Source of the DNA: Gentiana macrophylla | Taxonomy: Eukaryota > Streptophyta > Magnoliopsida > Gentianales > Gentianaceae | Assembly (NCBI GenBank): GCA_026214975.1 | Contig: CM047814.1 | Location: 20,235,541-20,299,540, forward strand | Direction: 5' to 3' | DNA length: 64,000 nucleotides | Part shown: positions 45,756-58,493 of the stretch, piece by piece | Layout of the letters: every line of letters starts with the position of its first letter | How positions within the stretch are numbered: position 1 is the first letter of the stretch | Translations under genes and position numbers: made by a program | The notes under the pieces: model-generated | What the model was told of the DNA's origin: nothing | What the model saw: only the letters and a program-made list of their open reading frames with translations | The model's database searches: none

Positions 45756-47500
45756 TTACTCCCCCTGATTTGAACACCTTTTCAAATCTTTAAATCGGCG
45801 CATTCCGATCTTTCTCAGCAATTTCTCAAATGTGGCAGTGGGCAATGCTTTAGTGAACAAATCTGCTGGATTGTCACACGATCTGATTTGTTGAACATCG
45901 ATATCACCTTTCTTCTGAAGATCATGCGTAAAGAAGAATTTTGGTGATATATGCTTTGTCCGGTCGCCTTTTATATAGCCTCCTTTCAACTGAGCTATAC
46001 ACGCCGCATTGTCTTCATACAATGTAGTTGGTTTATTTTTGTCAACGGGTAAACCGCAACTCTCCCGGATGTAATGTGTTAATGACCGCAACCAAACACA
46101 TTCTCGACTGGCTTCATGAATAGCTATTATCTCGGCATGATTCGAGGATGTCGCCGTCAAAGATTGTTTAGTTGAACGCCATGAGATTGCCGTACCACCA
46201 CTAAGAAACAAGTAGCCCGTTTGCGACTTTGCTTTGTGAGGATCTGATAAATATCCCGCATCGGCATAACCAACGATCTCCGGACTTGATTTGTTTGAAT
46301 AGAACAACCCGAGATCTATTGTCCCTTGCAAATATCGGAACATTTGTTTCACTCCGTTCCAATGTCGTTTCGTTGGAGCCGAGCTAAACCTGGCCAATAA
46401 ATTTACGAGAGAAGAGATATCCGGTCTAGTATTATTGGCTAGGTACATTAATGCACCGATGGCACCGAGGTATGGTACTTCAGACCAAGCACCTCTTCAT
46501 TCTCCTCACATGGTCGGAATGGGTCTTTATTGACATCAAGCAATCTAACAACCATCGGGGTACTCAATGGATATGATTTGTCCATATTGAATCGTTTCAG
46601 ATTTTCTCTGTATAAGTCGATTGATGTACAAAGATGCCATCTTCTAGATGCTCAATTTGTAAACCAAGACAAAATCTCGCTTGTCCAAAATCTTTAACCT
46701 CAAATTCTTTCTTGAGATAATCAACGGCCTTTGAAACTTCTTCAGAGTTCCAACAATATTTAAGTCATCAACATATACAGAGATTATTGCGAATTGTGAT
46801 TCGCATTTCCGATAAAAACACATGGACAAATCAGGATCATTTTTGAAACCCTCTTTAATTAAGCTTTCACTAAGACGATTATACCACATTCGTCCGCATT
46901 GCTTTAATCCATATAGAGACTTTTGTAACTTGACGTAATAAATATCTCGAGGATTTGATTTACACGCTTCGGCATTTTAAATCCTTCCGGGACTTTCATA
47001 TAAATATCGCTGTCAAGTTTCCCGTGATAGATAAGTCAGAATAACGCCCATAAGACGATTTCGACCTTTTCATGTATCAAGCTAGGCTCACGAGGTATCG
47101 TAATGTTATCGAATCCACAACCGGTGAATATGTTTCTTCATAGTCGATACCGGCCTCTGCGAAGCCTTGGGCAACAAGTCGTGCTTTATATCTCAATATT
47201 TCATTTTTCTCGCTTCGTTTACGCACGAATACCCATTTGAATCCTACGGTTTTATCCTTCAGGGTACGGACTATAGGTCCGAAAACTTCACGCTTTTGCC
47301 GTGAATTCGATTCGACTTAATGGCATCTAGCCATTGTGGCCATTCTTTTCTATTTCGACAATCTTCAATCGATGTCGGTTCATGGTCCTCGCTTTTCTCC
47401 CATTATTTCAAGTGCAACATTATATGCGAAGATATGATCAACGATTACATTATCTCGGTTCCATTTTGTCCCGAAAGTTACATAATTAATTGATGTTTCT
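45756..47500 (-). pseudogene. Copia reverse transcriptase and RNase H remnants
   Basis: The RNase H frame 46448-45756 (230 aa) is open: MYLANNTRPDISSLVNLLAR, GYADAGYLSDPHKAKSQTG, ISWRSTKQSLTATSSNHAE, and the terminal LFTKALPTATFEKLL. The RT frame 46889-46644 includes the catalytic SVYVDDLNIVG. The RT start near 47340-47050 (ARLVAQGFAEAG-type segment) is split over several frames. Catalysis would fail without repair of these breaks. Confidence 0.85.
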
Positions 47501-47522
47501 ATAGACTCCCGGGTCTATAATT

Positions 47523-49307
47523 TTAAAGCTCTTCGGATCTCATCATCAATTTTGGAATCGCCGGTTTGATCACTTTGATCATTTTGTCCTCTTTTCTTTC
47601 GAGGATTTTTATCTTTCGCACTAACCGGTCTACCACGCTTGGTAGCGGTTTAGATTCACTTGCAATAACATTCTTATCAAGTCCTTCTGGAATTGATATA
47701 CGAGCTGGAACATTCGCAGCTTCTATATATGATTTAGTGACTCTACTGGAATCATTAAATGCATCAGGCAATTGATTTGCTATTTTCTGCAAATGAATAA
47801 TTCTCTGAACTTCCAGTTCACATGCACTAGTACGAGGATCGAGAAATCCTAACGTCGTTTTCCAAGAGATTTCATTATCTTTCTTATGAACTTCGGGTTC
47901 ATTTTCTCCCCCTAATCTCGGGAAAACAGTTTCATCGAAATGGCAATCTGCAAACCTTGCAGTAAATAAGTCACCCGTCAGGGGTTCCAGATATCTAATG
48001 ATAGATGGTGAATCATATCCCACATAAATACCCAATCTTCTTTGTGGGCCTCCGTCTTAGTACGTTATTATTTGCCGGCCGCAATCGGTACATAAACGGC
48101 ACATCCAAATGTCCGTAAATGAGAAATATTAGGCTCATGACCAAAAGCTAATTGATAAGGGAGAATTTATTGTAGCTTGACGGTCTAATGAGCAAGAGTG
48201 CAACTCCGTGCAATATATAGCGTGTCCCCATGCGGACACGGGTAGCTTTGTTCTCATTAACATCGGTCTAGCAATCAATCTGTAATCTTTTAATGCAAGA
48301 TTCAAATGTGACCATTTTGCGTGTGAACATGAGCTCTTTGGATGTTCCACGGTAATTCCAACAGACATACAATAATCATCAAACGCGTGTGATGAATATT
48401 CTCCAAAGATTATCCAAATTAAATACTTTTAATCGGAAAATCTGAAATTGTGCTCGTGAGCGGATTATCTGTGCAAGCAACCTTGCAAACGCCATATTAC
48501 GAGCTCGACAATAGTGATACATTCGACCATCTACCGGATGCGTCAATTAGCACCATAAAATATATAAATTGTCCACTAGGTGGATGAATAGGTCCACATA
48601 TATCACCTTGAATTCTTTCCAAGAATGCTTTGGGGATTCTGTTGCCACCTTCATAAAAGATGGTTTCATAATCATTTTTCCTTGAGAACAAGCAACACAA
48701 GAGAATTCACCGGCACTTAAAATCTTCTCGGTTTTTCAAATACGTGGCCTTGTGAATTCTCAATTATATTTCTCATCATATTCGATCCAGATGTCCTGCA
48801 TTTATCATGCCATATTTTATAAACATTAGAATCATTAAACTTCGGTTTACTATATGGTATGATTCAATCGCACTGATTTTAGTATAATATAGCCCCAAGA
48901 AAGTGATGGAAGCTTTTCCAAAGACATGTTTCTTTCCGAAACATTTATCGTTATACACGATATTCAAGATCCGTGTCATTTTAGTTTCAATATGGTATCC
49001 ATTTCTCATGGATATCCTTAAAACTTAATAGATTTCTTCGGGCTTTTGAAGAAAATAGTGCGTGATTGATAGTAAATTTTGTTCCTTCAGGGAGAAATAT
49101 AACAGCTCTTCCAGAGCCTTCAATCATTTTCGAATTGCCACAAATTGTGTTAACATTTATCTTTTCTTTCTTCAGGGAAGAAAAGTATTTTTTATGTTTA
49201 AATATGGTATGTGTAGTGGCACTGTCAATCAAACAAACATCTTTATTGATATCCAACGCACCATCTGTATACATATCTTCTTCAAGAAGATAACAAAAGT
49301 ACAACAT
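47523..49307 (-). pseudogene. Copia protease and integrase remnants
   Basis: The frame 49307-48987 has the protease motif CLIDSATTHTIFK and the following ICGNSKMIEGSGRAV. Integrase pieces: an ERIQGDICGPIHPPSGQF start (48700-48497), an ARPMLMRTKLPVSAWGHAI end (48300-48200) and an MGIYVGYDSPSIIRYLEP C-terminal segment (48035-47523, 170 aa). The protease has DSA in place of the usual DSG. Confidence 0.8.
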
Positions 49308-49468
49308 TCAGAAAAACACACCAACAAAAGGAAACTACTATAGTACAAGGAAACGAAAAGAAAACTACTATATTACAAGAAAGCATTAAATTAATTTAAA
49401 CATTTTCTTGATCATTTGATCCTTCAGGAATCATCAAGAAACTATCCATGTCCAAATTCACCATATCA

Positions 49469-50445
49469 TCATCGAGATCGATTAGCATCAATATAAGTGT
49501 CATCATCTTCGTGATGATCACGGTACACAAGATTCGCTTCACGATCTTCAACCGGTTTTTTCAATGATGCTTGATAGAGTAGGACAAGGTGCTCCGCCGT
49601 CGACGGTGCGGGACCAATGACCTTCCATTCCACAACGGAAGCATTTATCATCATTAACTTTCTTTTCATTGCTTTTCTTATGATCCGCCTTCCGGGACCA
49701 TTTTGTTTCTTACCATGATCGGTATCATTATGATATGGCATATATCTTCCACGACCGCGTCCACGACCACGGCCTCGTCCACGGCCTCTTCCACGGCCAC
49801 GACCACGTCCACAACCACGACCACGATCAAAATTTGATGACCGAGCCAAATTCACTTCAGGAATGGGCTAACACCATCGGTCGGGACTCGTGATTTTTCA
49901 ACAAAAGTTGATTATTCCGCTTCCGCCACAAGGAGGCATGCTATAAGCTCGTAATATTTTTTGAACCCTTTTTCGATCTATCGCTGCTGCAGGAGCATAT
50001 TCGAGATATGAAATGTGGAATATGTCTTCTCCAACATATCCTCACGCTTACTTTATCACCACATAATTTTAAGCGAGAGGTGATTTTAAACATGGCTGAA
50101 TTAAACTCGGTCACGGTTTTAAAATCTTGCAGCCGCAGATTAAGCCAGTCAAATCTGGCACCAGGATGAGTCGACAACTTCAGGTGATCGTATCTATCCT
50201 TTAAATTATGCCACAATTCAGAAGGATCTTTTACCGTAAGGTATTCATTTTTCAACCCATCTCCAAGATGATGTCGGAAGATCATGGCTTTGGCACGGCT
50301 TTGGTTTGGACTCATCATTGTCCGTAACAATAGTATTGCCAAGTCCCATAGATTCCAGATGGATCTCCACGTCCATCGTCCACGATAGATAATTTCTTCC
50401 GGAAATATCTAGTGGTACAAACTCTTGCCTTGATATGTTAGCCAT
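49469..50445 (-). pseudogene. Copia gag with RG-repeat nucleic-acid-binding tail
   Basis: Starts MANISRQEFVPLDISGRNYL at 50445, as usual for this Copia gag type, with SWTMDVEIHLE. Frame breaks follow, then RFDWLNLRLQDFKTV. The region 49855-49740 encodes about 12 consecutive RG dipeptides. A zinc knuckle CFRCGMEGHWSRT lies near 49650-49610; a frame break falls just where its last Cys is expected. Confidence 0.75.
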
Positions 50446-50559
50446 AACATAAACAAACAAAAATTGATTGACTAAGATTACCTCCACGCTCTGTCAATGT
50501 TTTTCGAGTAATTTTCTGGACGCCTTACTTAGCACCGGTAGAGACTCGTGCTGATAACG

Positions 50560-51084
50560 TATTATAATATATACATAACTATATAGAGGATAGCAGATTA
50601 GTTGCTATATTATTATAATAAAGAAAGAAGCAAAGAAAGAAGCATGGATGATATATTTCAAGGATGATAATCTTTTCTCTTATTTCTTCTTACCCTCCCA
50701 AGTACTAGCAGTACTAATATATATATATACAAAGAAAAGTCGGCTCCTCCTTTCTTATCATCCCATGTGGTGCCAAGGAGGTAACCAAAGGGTTACCACG
50801 TGATGACACGGATTATCCTGGATAGTTATCTAAAGTGATACCGTCTAATAAAGACACGACAAATTACACGTGGCTTTATGATGTAAATACATCCGTTAAA
50901 TACAACATATATTTACGCTCGATACTTATCCATTATGTCGTCTTTGGCTTTAAAACTTAGACATTAAGTAAACTAGTGCAGCGCTAGTATTTGACACTTT
51001 TAGGAGTAGATATTATATCTAATGATATCCACACATTACGTGTTATATTTATAACACATGTTATAACACGTAATATTTATAACA
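50560..51084 (-). repeat. Copia 5' LTR (minus-strand element)
   Basis: 525 bp, same length as its partner at 45115-45639. In element orientation it would hold the promoter. TATATATATA at about 50719-50728 is the strongest TATA-like stretch. Confidence 0.9.
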
Positions 51085-51089
51085 TGAAC

Positions 51090-51308
51090 AATATTATATG
51101 GTTTTGGGGTGATGTCATTTTCAGTTGCTTTTGTGTTTCAAGCACACCGGTTCCAATAGATCTCAACTTACAAGAAATATATCTACCTTTCACATTTTTT
51201 AATGTTTTTTTTCGAACATCTTTTTATGCCTTTATATAAGAAGCATTATTCTGCAATTTTTTGAAGACCCTTTTTGTCCTTTTTTTTTTTTACAGGAAAT
51301 GTTTGGTC
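51090..51308. other. Short spacer between two LTR retrotransposons
   Basis: About 220 bp of T-rich host DNA between the Copia and gypsy insertions. The frame 50991-51239 runs through it without a known domain. Confidence 0.5.
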
Positions 51309-51313
51309 TTTAA

Positions 51314-53551
51314 TGTAACGCCTGCTCCTCGACACTTCGAGTCTCTTATCCGGAATCAAAAAGCGTTAGCACGCATAACATTAAATAAATAACATTACAC
51401 GTAGCCTCACTACGTCGTCGAATAAAAGCAAACGGAAGCAAAAGACTGGATAATTTTTCCCAAACAATAGAGATTAAGAATCACTAAAGGTAGAAAGAAA
51501 ATGTAATGCTTACTACATTCGGAAGAAACCAACGAATCCAAAAGTACTAAAGTAAACTACAGAATCCATTAAAATCCAAGTCTAAGGCATAAATGAAATA
51601 AATGATAAATAGTAAACAAGGTCTTCAACTCAAGCGTCCTCAAACGTCATCATCGAAGTCCTCCTCAAAACCATCACCAACTCGTTTCGTCTTCTCTCCC
51701 CAAACACATAAATAAACATGCATTTGAGGTAAGTACAATGTACATAGTAAGAAGTAGGTTTACAATTTAATTAAGGTTCGTTATTAATTAATCATCTTAG
51801 TGAGACCGACTCAATTTATGGTTCATCCCATGCCCATCGACACGTCGCGACTATACGCTTCTACTTAACTTATCTTTGTTGCGCCACTACTCAAGGACAC
51901 TGCGCATGGCGTTCATCACCAAGATATACTTGCTAACTAACGGTGATTAGCACCGATTAGCTCCGGTCTCCCGGTATGCGATACGTCCGATGGATTTCCT
52001 CCACTACCCTTCACCGTTTAAGGCCAACGGTGTTGTCCACCCTTTTATGAACGTATCACATCGCCGATATGTGATTAGTGTCTAACCGAGAATAGATGAT
52101 GCTTTATCTTTTACTACATATGTAGGTATTGATGTGAATTAACTAGCCATTCTGAGTGTTTTCAAGTAGGCTCCTCACATCTCCTACTCTCGTACTTAGA
52201 CTGCTTGAGACACGGACAAGTCCTAGCAAAAACACGCACATTGATGAACTCTAGTTCACCAAAGCACAAGCCCTTTCATGCCCTTCCGACGGATCCGAAC
52301 TTCAACTCCTTTAAGAGTACATTCGGTGTTTTAACTGAACGAATCAGAAGTTCAATCGAAGCTTGTTTCCTTTTAATTAATCTTAATACATCATGTTTTA
52401 AAGCTCAATCCAATAAAATAGCATAACATTGAGGCTCGAACTAAAATGAATCGATTAAAATCAACAAAACAAAGCAAATCGATCAAACGCCCGCCTGTAG
52501 AACCATAAACGCTCGTTTAAACCCTCTTCGGGCGCCCGCCCAACCTTATGGACGTCCGTGCGGGATCGGACGTCCGTCCACTATAATCGGGCGCCCGTCC
52601 ACCTAGAAACGCTTACAACTTTGTATGTAAAATCACTCCTCAAACGCCCGTCCGCCTAAGGCAAACGCCCGTTTGAGTTTCTAAGCTTCCAGACGCCCGT
52701 CCGCCTATGCAGACGCCCGTCCACCTGCGTTTCTCCCAAAACCCTAAAATCTTCAAACTCGATTTCTAATCCGTTTCTAACACAAACAAAGAAGAACTAT
52801 AACACCGAAAACGCCTAAACGCATAGCTAAGCATATCATAGCATCTAGGATCGTTAACCAATCAAAGTATACATCTTTCTTGCACCAAGACATCTTAAAC
52901 CTTGATCTAACTACTCACTACCATAATTAGATTGTAGGAAGAGCTTCTTACTTGTTTAACAAAGAATACCAACAAAGAAAAGCTCAAGAAAAAGCAAGAA
53001 CAAATTGATCTTTTCCTGCCAGATCAAATCATGTGATAAATCCAAACTTTGATTAGATTCGATCACACGCTCTGACGATTAACCATGAAAAAGATATGAG
53101 TTTTGATCCTCAAAACTCACCCAAAAACAAAGAAGGGTCGAATTCTTACCTAGGAAAAGATCCAACTTTTTGGTGTTGAATCGACGCTCCTTCACGACGA
53201 TTCCGATGCTCGAAATCGATCTCAAAGCGATTGAGAATCGACTTAGAACCGATGAAAATCCTTCACCCAAAATTTGCTTGCACACGCAGAGAGAAGAAGA
53301 GCATCGCTTTGCTCTCCTTTTTTTTTTTGTTTAGGTTATGGGATTAATGTGTATAATAGATCCCTTAAGTAGTTAATCCCAAATAAATCCCTTTTCCTAT
53401 GAAAAAAAAATCTCTTTTATTATATACATAATTACCTTAAAATTATATATAAATATCCAATTACTTAAACTCCAAATAAAAGAAACCGAACCCAATATTT
53501 CGATTTCGCAAAAAGACACGTCTGCCCTTTCCCGAAAATCAGAATATTACA
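51314..53551 (-). repeat. Gypsy 3' LTR (minus-strand element)
   Basis: 2,238 bp. At 52485-52740 it holds about nine GC-rich words of the form (G/A)ACGCCCGTCC(G/A)CCT, including CAAACGCCCGTTTG at 52662-52675. This is strikingly GC-rich within an AT-rich LTR. Confidence 0.9.
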
Positions 53552-53589
53552 TTCTTCCCCCCTTAAAGGAGTTTCGTCCTCGAAACTTA

Positions 53590-54660
53590 GAACATACCTG
53601 GTAAGTCCATAAAATCTGGGAACTCGCTGATCATATCATCCTCGACTTCCCACGTAGCTTCTTCCGGTGAATGATTGCTCCATTGCACCAGAACCAAAGG
53701 AATCAACCGTCTCTTAATCATCTTTTCTTTCTGTCCAAAATCCTCGATCGGTGTCTCATCATATGCTAGATTATCTTGAAGAATCTCCGTATCAACGTAG
53801 CCTCAACATCCGTCTTGGTCAAACACTTCTTCAACATCGAGACATGAAACACGTTGTGGACTCTTGACATGGATTCTGGTAACCTAAGCTTGTAAGCCAA
53901 CGGTCCAATTCTTTCCAGAATTTCAAAAGGTCCAACATACCTTGGGCTTAGCTTTCCCTTTTGTCCAAAACGTTTCACTCCCTTCATTGGTGACGCTCGT
54001 AGATAAACTCTTTCACCAATTTCAACTCTAAAGGCCTTCTTCTAACATCCGCCCAACTCTTCCGCCTATCTTGAGCCGCTTTCGATTCTTCTTAACCAAC
54101 CGAACTCTTTCCTTAGCTTGCTCAACCAATTCCGGCCCGGTGATTTGTCTTTCTCCGACTTCATCCCAAAACAAATGGCGTTCTACATCTTCTTCCATAC
54201 AACGCTTCAAACGGGTGGCATACCTATACTTGCATGATAACTATTGTTATAAAGCGAACTCCGCTACCGGTAGGTAATCATCCCATGATCCGCCTACCTC
54301 CAAAACACAAGCTCTCAACATATCTTCAAGTGTTTGGATAGTTCTCTCAGATTGTCCATCATCTCGAGGATGAAAGGCCGTACTCAAATCCAACTTGGTT
54401 CCGAAAGTCGCTTGCAAACTTTTCCAAAACCGATCGACGAACCTCGAATCACGGTCCGATACTATCGATATAGGTACTCCATGTAACTTCACTATATTAT
54501 CCAAGTATAGTGTCGCCATCTTCTTCAAGGGCATATCAACCTTATACGGTAAGAAATGAGCGGATTTAGTCAATCTATCCACAACCACCCAAATCGCATC
54601 ATGACCGCCTCTTGTCCTCGGTAAATCGGTGATGAAATCCATTGTGATCTTATCCCATTT
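53590..54660 (-). pseudogene. Gypsy integrase and chromodomain region
   Basis: The integrase core at 54642-54247 reads MDFITDLPRTRGGHDAIWVV, then VSDRDSRFVDRFWKSLQ and AFHPRDDGQSERTIQTLED, with the D, D and E positions present. 53987-53766 gives [20 protein letters not shown] and [13 protein letters not shown]. The last segment (53700-53590) reads VQWSNHSPEEATWEVEDDM, a chromodomain-like motif that in chromoviruses targets integration to marked chromatin. Frame breaks occur between blocks. Confidence 0.85.
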
Positions 54661-55211
54661 CCATTCGGGATTTCCAATGGTTTAAGCATTCCTCCCCGGT
54701 TTTCTATGCTCACCCTTCACCTTCGACAAGTGTCACATTCTCGCAACGAACTTGGCTATCTCCGGTTTCATCGAGGCCACCAAAACTTTTCCTTCAAGTC
54801 TCTGTACATTTTAGTGGATCTGGATGAACCGCAAATGCAATCCTATGTGCTTCTTCCATAACTCTTTGCCTCAAATCACCAACATTAGGCACACACAGCG
54901 ATCCTGGTACCAAAGGTTTCCGCTTTTGTCTAGCACATATCCCATCAGTAGGCTTTTCTCTTGCAACTCGCTTCAAATCAACTAAAACTGGATCTTCATC
55001 TTGCTTTTCCCCAAGATCATCCATCAACTCGAGACCTTGCTATCAACGGTGCCACAAACGCCGGTCTTCAATCTGATCAAAACTTTGGATTTGCAGCCCC
55101 GTCTAGCCTTTCTCGCCACAACTTCAACACTTGAAACCGCAAATACTGGTTTTTCGCTTCAAAGCATCCGCTACCACATTCTCTTTACCGGATGGTATCT
55201 GTATCTCCAAA

Positions 55212-56258
55212 TCATAATCCTTTACTGAACTCTAGCCATCTCCTTTGTCTCATATTCAGATTTTCTTGGGTAAAGAAGTACTTCAAGCTCTTGTGATCGG
55301 TGAAGATCCTCGCCTTAACTCCGTATAAGTAGTGCCTCCAAGTCTTCAAGGCAAACACAACCGCCGCTAACTCCAAGTCGTGGGTTGGGTAATTCTTCTC
55401 ATGCACCTTCAACTGCCGGGATGCATAAGCAATTACCTTCCTCCTCGCATCAACACACAACCTAAACCTTGTCCCGAGCATCCGTAAACGCTCATAATTA
55501 TCAAAGATCTCTGAATCGCCAAAATCGGGTCAGTAGTCAACCTTTCCTTCAACGTCTGAAAGCCTCTTCGCACTCACCGTCCACTCAAACTTCACATTCT
55601 TCTCTCGAGTGAGCCGGGTAAGTGGTGTAGCTATCCTTGAGAAGTCTTGAACAAACTTCCTATAATAGCCACCAAACCAAGGAAACTTCTAACCTCTCAA
55701 ATCAGTAGTCGGTCCGGACCACTTCTCAATCGCCTCAACCTTTGCCGGATCAACCTTAATGCCATCTCCGAAAATGACATGACCCAAGAAACTCACTTGA
55801 TTCAACCAAAAGTCACACTTGGAAAACTTAGCATACAACTGATTCTTCTTCAGAGTCTCCAACACAATCCTTAAGTGTCCTTCATGTTCTTTCTCATCCT
55901 TGGAGTATACTAGGATATCGTCTATGAATACTATCACAAACTTATCCAAGTATGGCATGAAAACACGCTGCATTAAGTCCATAAATGCAGATGGAGCATT
56001 AGTGAGTCCAAAAGGCATGACTAAGAACTCATAATGTCCATATCTCGTACTGAAAGCCGTCTTCGGTATATCTGCTACCTTGATCTTCAACTGGTGATAT
56101 CCTGACCTAAGATCAATCTTAGAAAACACACTCCTTCCTTGCAATTGATTAAACAAGTCATCAATTCTTGGCAGAGGATATTTATTCTTAATGGTGAGGT
56201 TATTCAACGCTCTGTAGTCTATGCACATCCTCATGCTACCGCTCTTTCTTCTTGACAA
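55212..56258 (-). pseudogene. Gypsy reverse transcriptase and RNase H
   Basis: RT frame 56258-55689 (189 aa): [52 protein letters not shown] and the catalytic [13 protein letters not shown]. RNase H frame 55481-55212: [20 protein letters not shown], then [13 protein letters not shown]. The start of RT before YRAL and the link to RNase H are frame-shifted. Otherwise the motifs are well preserved, which suggests a young element. Confidence 0.88.
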
Positions 56259-56583
56259 ACAACACCGGCTCCCAAGGTGAAGTACTAGGCTGAATTATAT
56301 TCCTCTCGAGCATGTCCTTAAGCTGAGCTTTCAACTCTTTCAACTCAGCCGGCGCCATTCTATAAGGTGCCTTGGCAACCCAGTGTCGCCTCCCGGTATC
56401 AACTTAATCTCAAATTCGATCTCTATATCCGGCATGTTCCCGGTAACTCTTCCGGAAACACTTCAGATATTCCTTGACTACTGGGGTTTCTCTAACTTGG
56501 GCTTCACTTGTTCCACATCCACTGCAGATAACAAGTAGCCTTCACAACCTTTCGACAAGCTCTTATAGCCTTAACCGCTGAAA

Positions 56584-58440
56584 TTATAGGGTGACGCCTC
56601 TTCTTGGGCTTATAAACATTTCCTGATAGGCCTTATCGATTTCCTGTACCTTAAAGATCACTTTCTTTCCTCGGCAATCTAGATGGACGAAGTTCTCGGA
56701 TAGCCAATCTATTCCAAGGATCACATCAAAATCCGAAAAGTCTAAAAGCGTGAAGTCGCTTTTGCATCGATAAGATCCAACTTGGACTTCCACTTGAGGC
56801 ATCAACTTGGTTACCTTAGTAACTTTCCCTAATGGTGTTATTATCTCTAAGGTATTTCTTAAAGGTTCCAAAGGTAGATTCAACTTCTTAGCTACTCTGG
56901 TCGACACGAAAGTATTAGACGCTCCCGTATCGAACAAAGCTCTGACCATAAGATTATTTAACATTATCGTACCTGATATAACGTCATCCTCAGGTTCCGC
57001 CTCTCTAGCATCAGCTGCAAAAACACGAACTGGGCGACTTGGGCCGCTTCTACCACTTCCTTGCTTCTGGTTACCCGTTGGACCTTTAGTCGGACAGTTC
57101 TTAGCAAAGTGTCCCGTTTCTCCACAAAGATAGCACCCGTTTGTATGAACTCGGCACTCACCTGAGTGATTCCTGTTGCACTTAGGGCAAAGGGGTGCTC
57201 CGGTAGGTGGTTTACTTGCTGCAGGGGCCGTGGTCTTCTTGAAACTCTGATGTGGTGCTCCTCGGTTGTTACCCTGGCTCGTTCCAAAGCTCCTCTTATT
57301 CCCAACAATCACGGTGGCCTTCTTCCTGAAGGTCTCAACTTCCAAAGCTTTATTCAACAACTCCGCCATGTTCTTAGCCGTGAAACCTAGCATGCCAGAC
57401 TGTATGTGATATGCTAACCCTTCCTTGTATAGGGCCATCTTCCTCTCCTCTACCTTCATTAGCTCAGGGTAGAATCTTCCCAACTCGTTAAACTTGTTGG
57501 TGTACTGTGAAACTGTCATAGTTAAACCCTGCTTATGCTTTAAGAACTGGCTTGCCATGTCTGCCTGCACTGTAGCCGGGAAGTACTCATTGTAAAACAT
57601 GGTCTTGAAACCTTCCCAATCTGTCACCTTACCATTACTACTCTGTATCGCATCAATCCAAGCTTCACCGCGCTAAAAGAAAAATCGATCGCCAACCGAC
57701 CGCCAATGTGCCATCTCGGGTCTCGGGGACATGTATATTCCTACATGCCTTCTCAAAACTTCTTATCCAATCCTCGGCCTTCGAGTGCTCAACATTTCCA
57801 AAGAAATCTGGACCTTGTTCCTTCTCAACCTAGTATACCACCAACTGGTGGTGCTTGCTCAAAACCGGTCTAACTGTGGTTGCCGCGGTAAATCGGAGAA
57901 TGCGCATACGGCACTTGCTTTGGTGATACTTGGGGTTCTTTGAAACCGTAGGGTGGGTAGCCAAAACCTTCTTTGAAAGTCGTAGGGGGGGTGGCGGTGG
58001 TCTTTGTAGGTCGTGTGAGTAGGACCTCTTGGAGGTGGATAGGGGATCTGTTGTTGCTTTGGTGGAACACAATGGGTGAGGTGTGGCTCACCGGGTGGAG
58101 GTAAAAGATTTGCGGCCGCGGAGGGTAGCTCATCGGGCGGTGGTATCGAACTTCTTCGGAACTTCACCGACCAGAGAAAATGGAACCGAACTTCCCACAT
58201 GCCACTGCGGGGGTTGCTGAGGTCGTAGTGGTGAATTCCGCTGAGAATCCGGTGAAGGGGTTGCTGTATGTGGAGGTGGTGACAAACTCCGCTGAGGTGG
58301 ATGACTCGACCTCACAATACCTCCTCCCACGACTGGTATTGGACTCTCCCGTCGAACTCCTCGCGATTCTGCACTGCTCGGTTCGTGAACACCATCCTGA
58401 TGATCAAAGAAAACCAAAACGTTACTAAAAGAGCTAGAGG
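56584..58440 (-). pseudogene. Gypsy gag-protease
   Basis: The open frame 57627-56584 (347 aa) has a gag core (YTNKFNELGRFYPELM), a CCHC zinc knuckle CYLCGETGHFAKNC and a second Cys/His cluster CPKCNRNHSGEC, then the aspartic protease motif ALFDTGASNTFVS and DVILGIDWLSEN. Upstream, 58417-57640 is a proline-, glutamine- and serine-rich gag N-terminus split into several frames. Gag would package the RNA; protease cleaves the polyprotein. Confidence 0.88.
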
Positions 58441-58493
58441 AAACTTATCTTAAAAGAATAGAAGCCTAAAAGACGCTTTTCTCTGATACCAAC

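Larger units (their letters stand above)
45115..51084 (-). mobile_element. Complete Ty1/Copia retrotransposon (minus strand)
   Basis: The target duplication TGAAC at 45110-45114 and 51085-51089 brackets 5,970 bp. LTRs are 45115-45639 and 50560-51084, 525 bp each. In element orientation the LTR starts TGTTATAAATATTACG and ends ATATTATAATA. The polypurine tract AAGGGGGAGTG touches the 3' LTR. Inside the 5' LTR the leader is CGTTATCAGCACGAGTCTC, not the usual TGGTATCAGAGC, so priming differs from the intron-8 element. Gag, protease, integrase, RT and RNase H follow in Copia order with many frame breaks. Confidence 0.92.

Noticed and set aside
49469..49855. RG-rich frame as a fibrillarin-like or GAR-domain host gene
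   Set aside because: It lies between gag and protease of a complete Copia element in the same strand and is followed by a zinc knuckle, so it belongs to gag.
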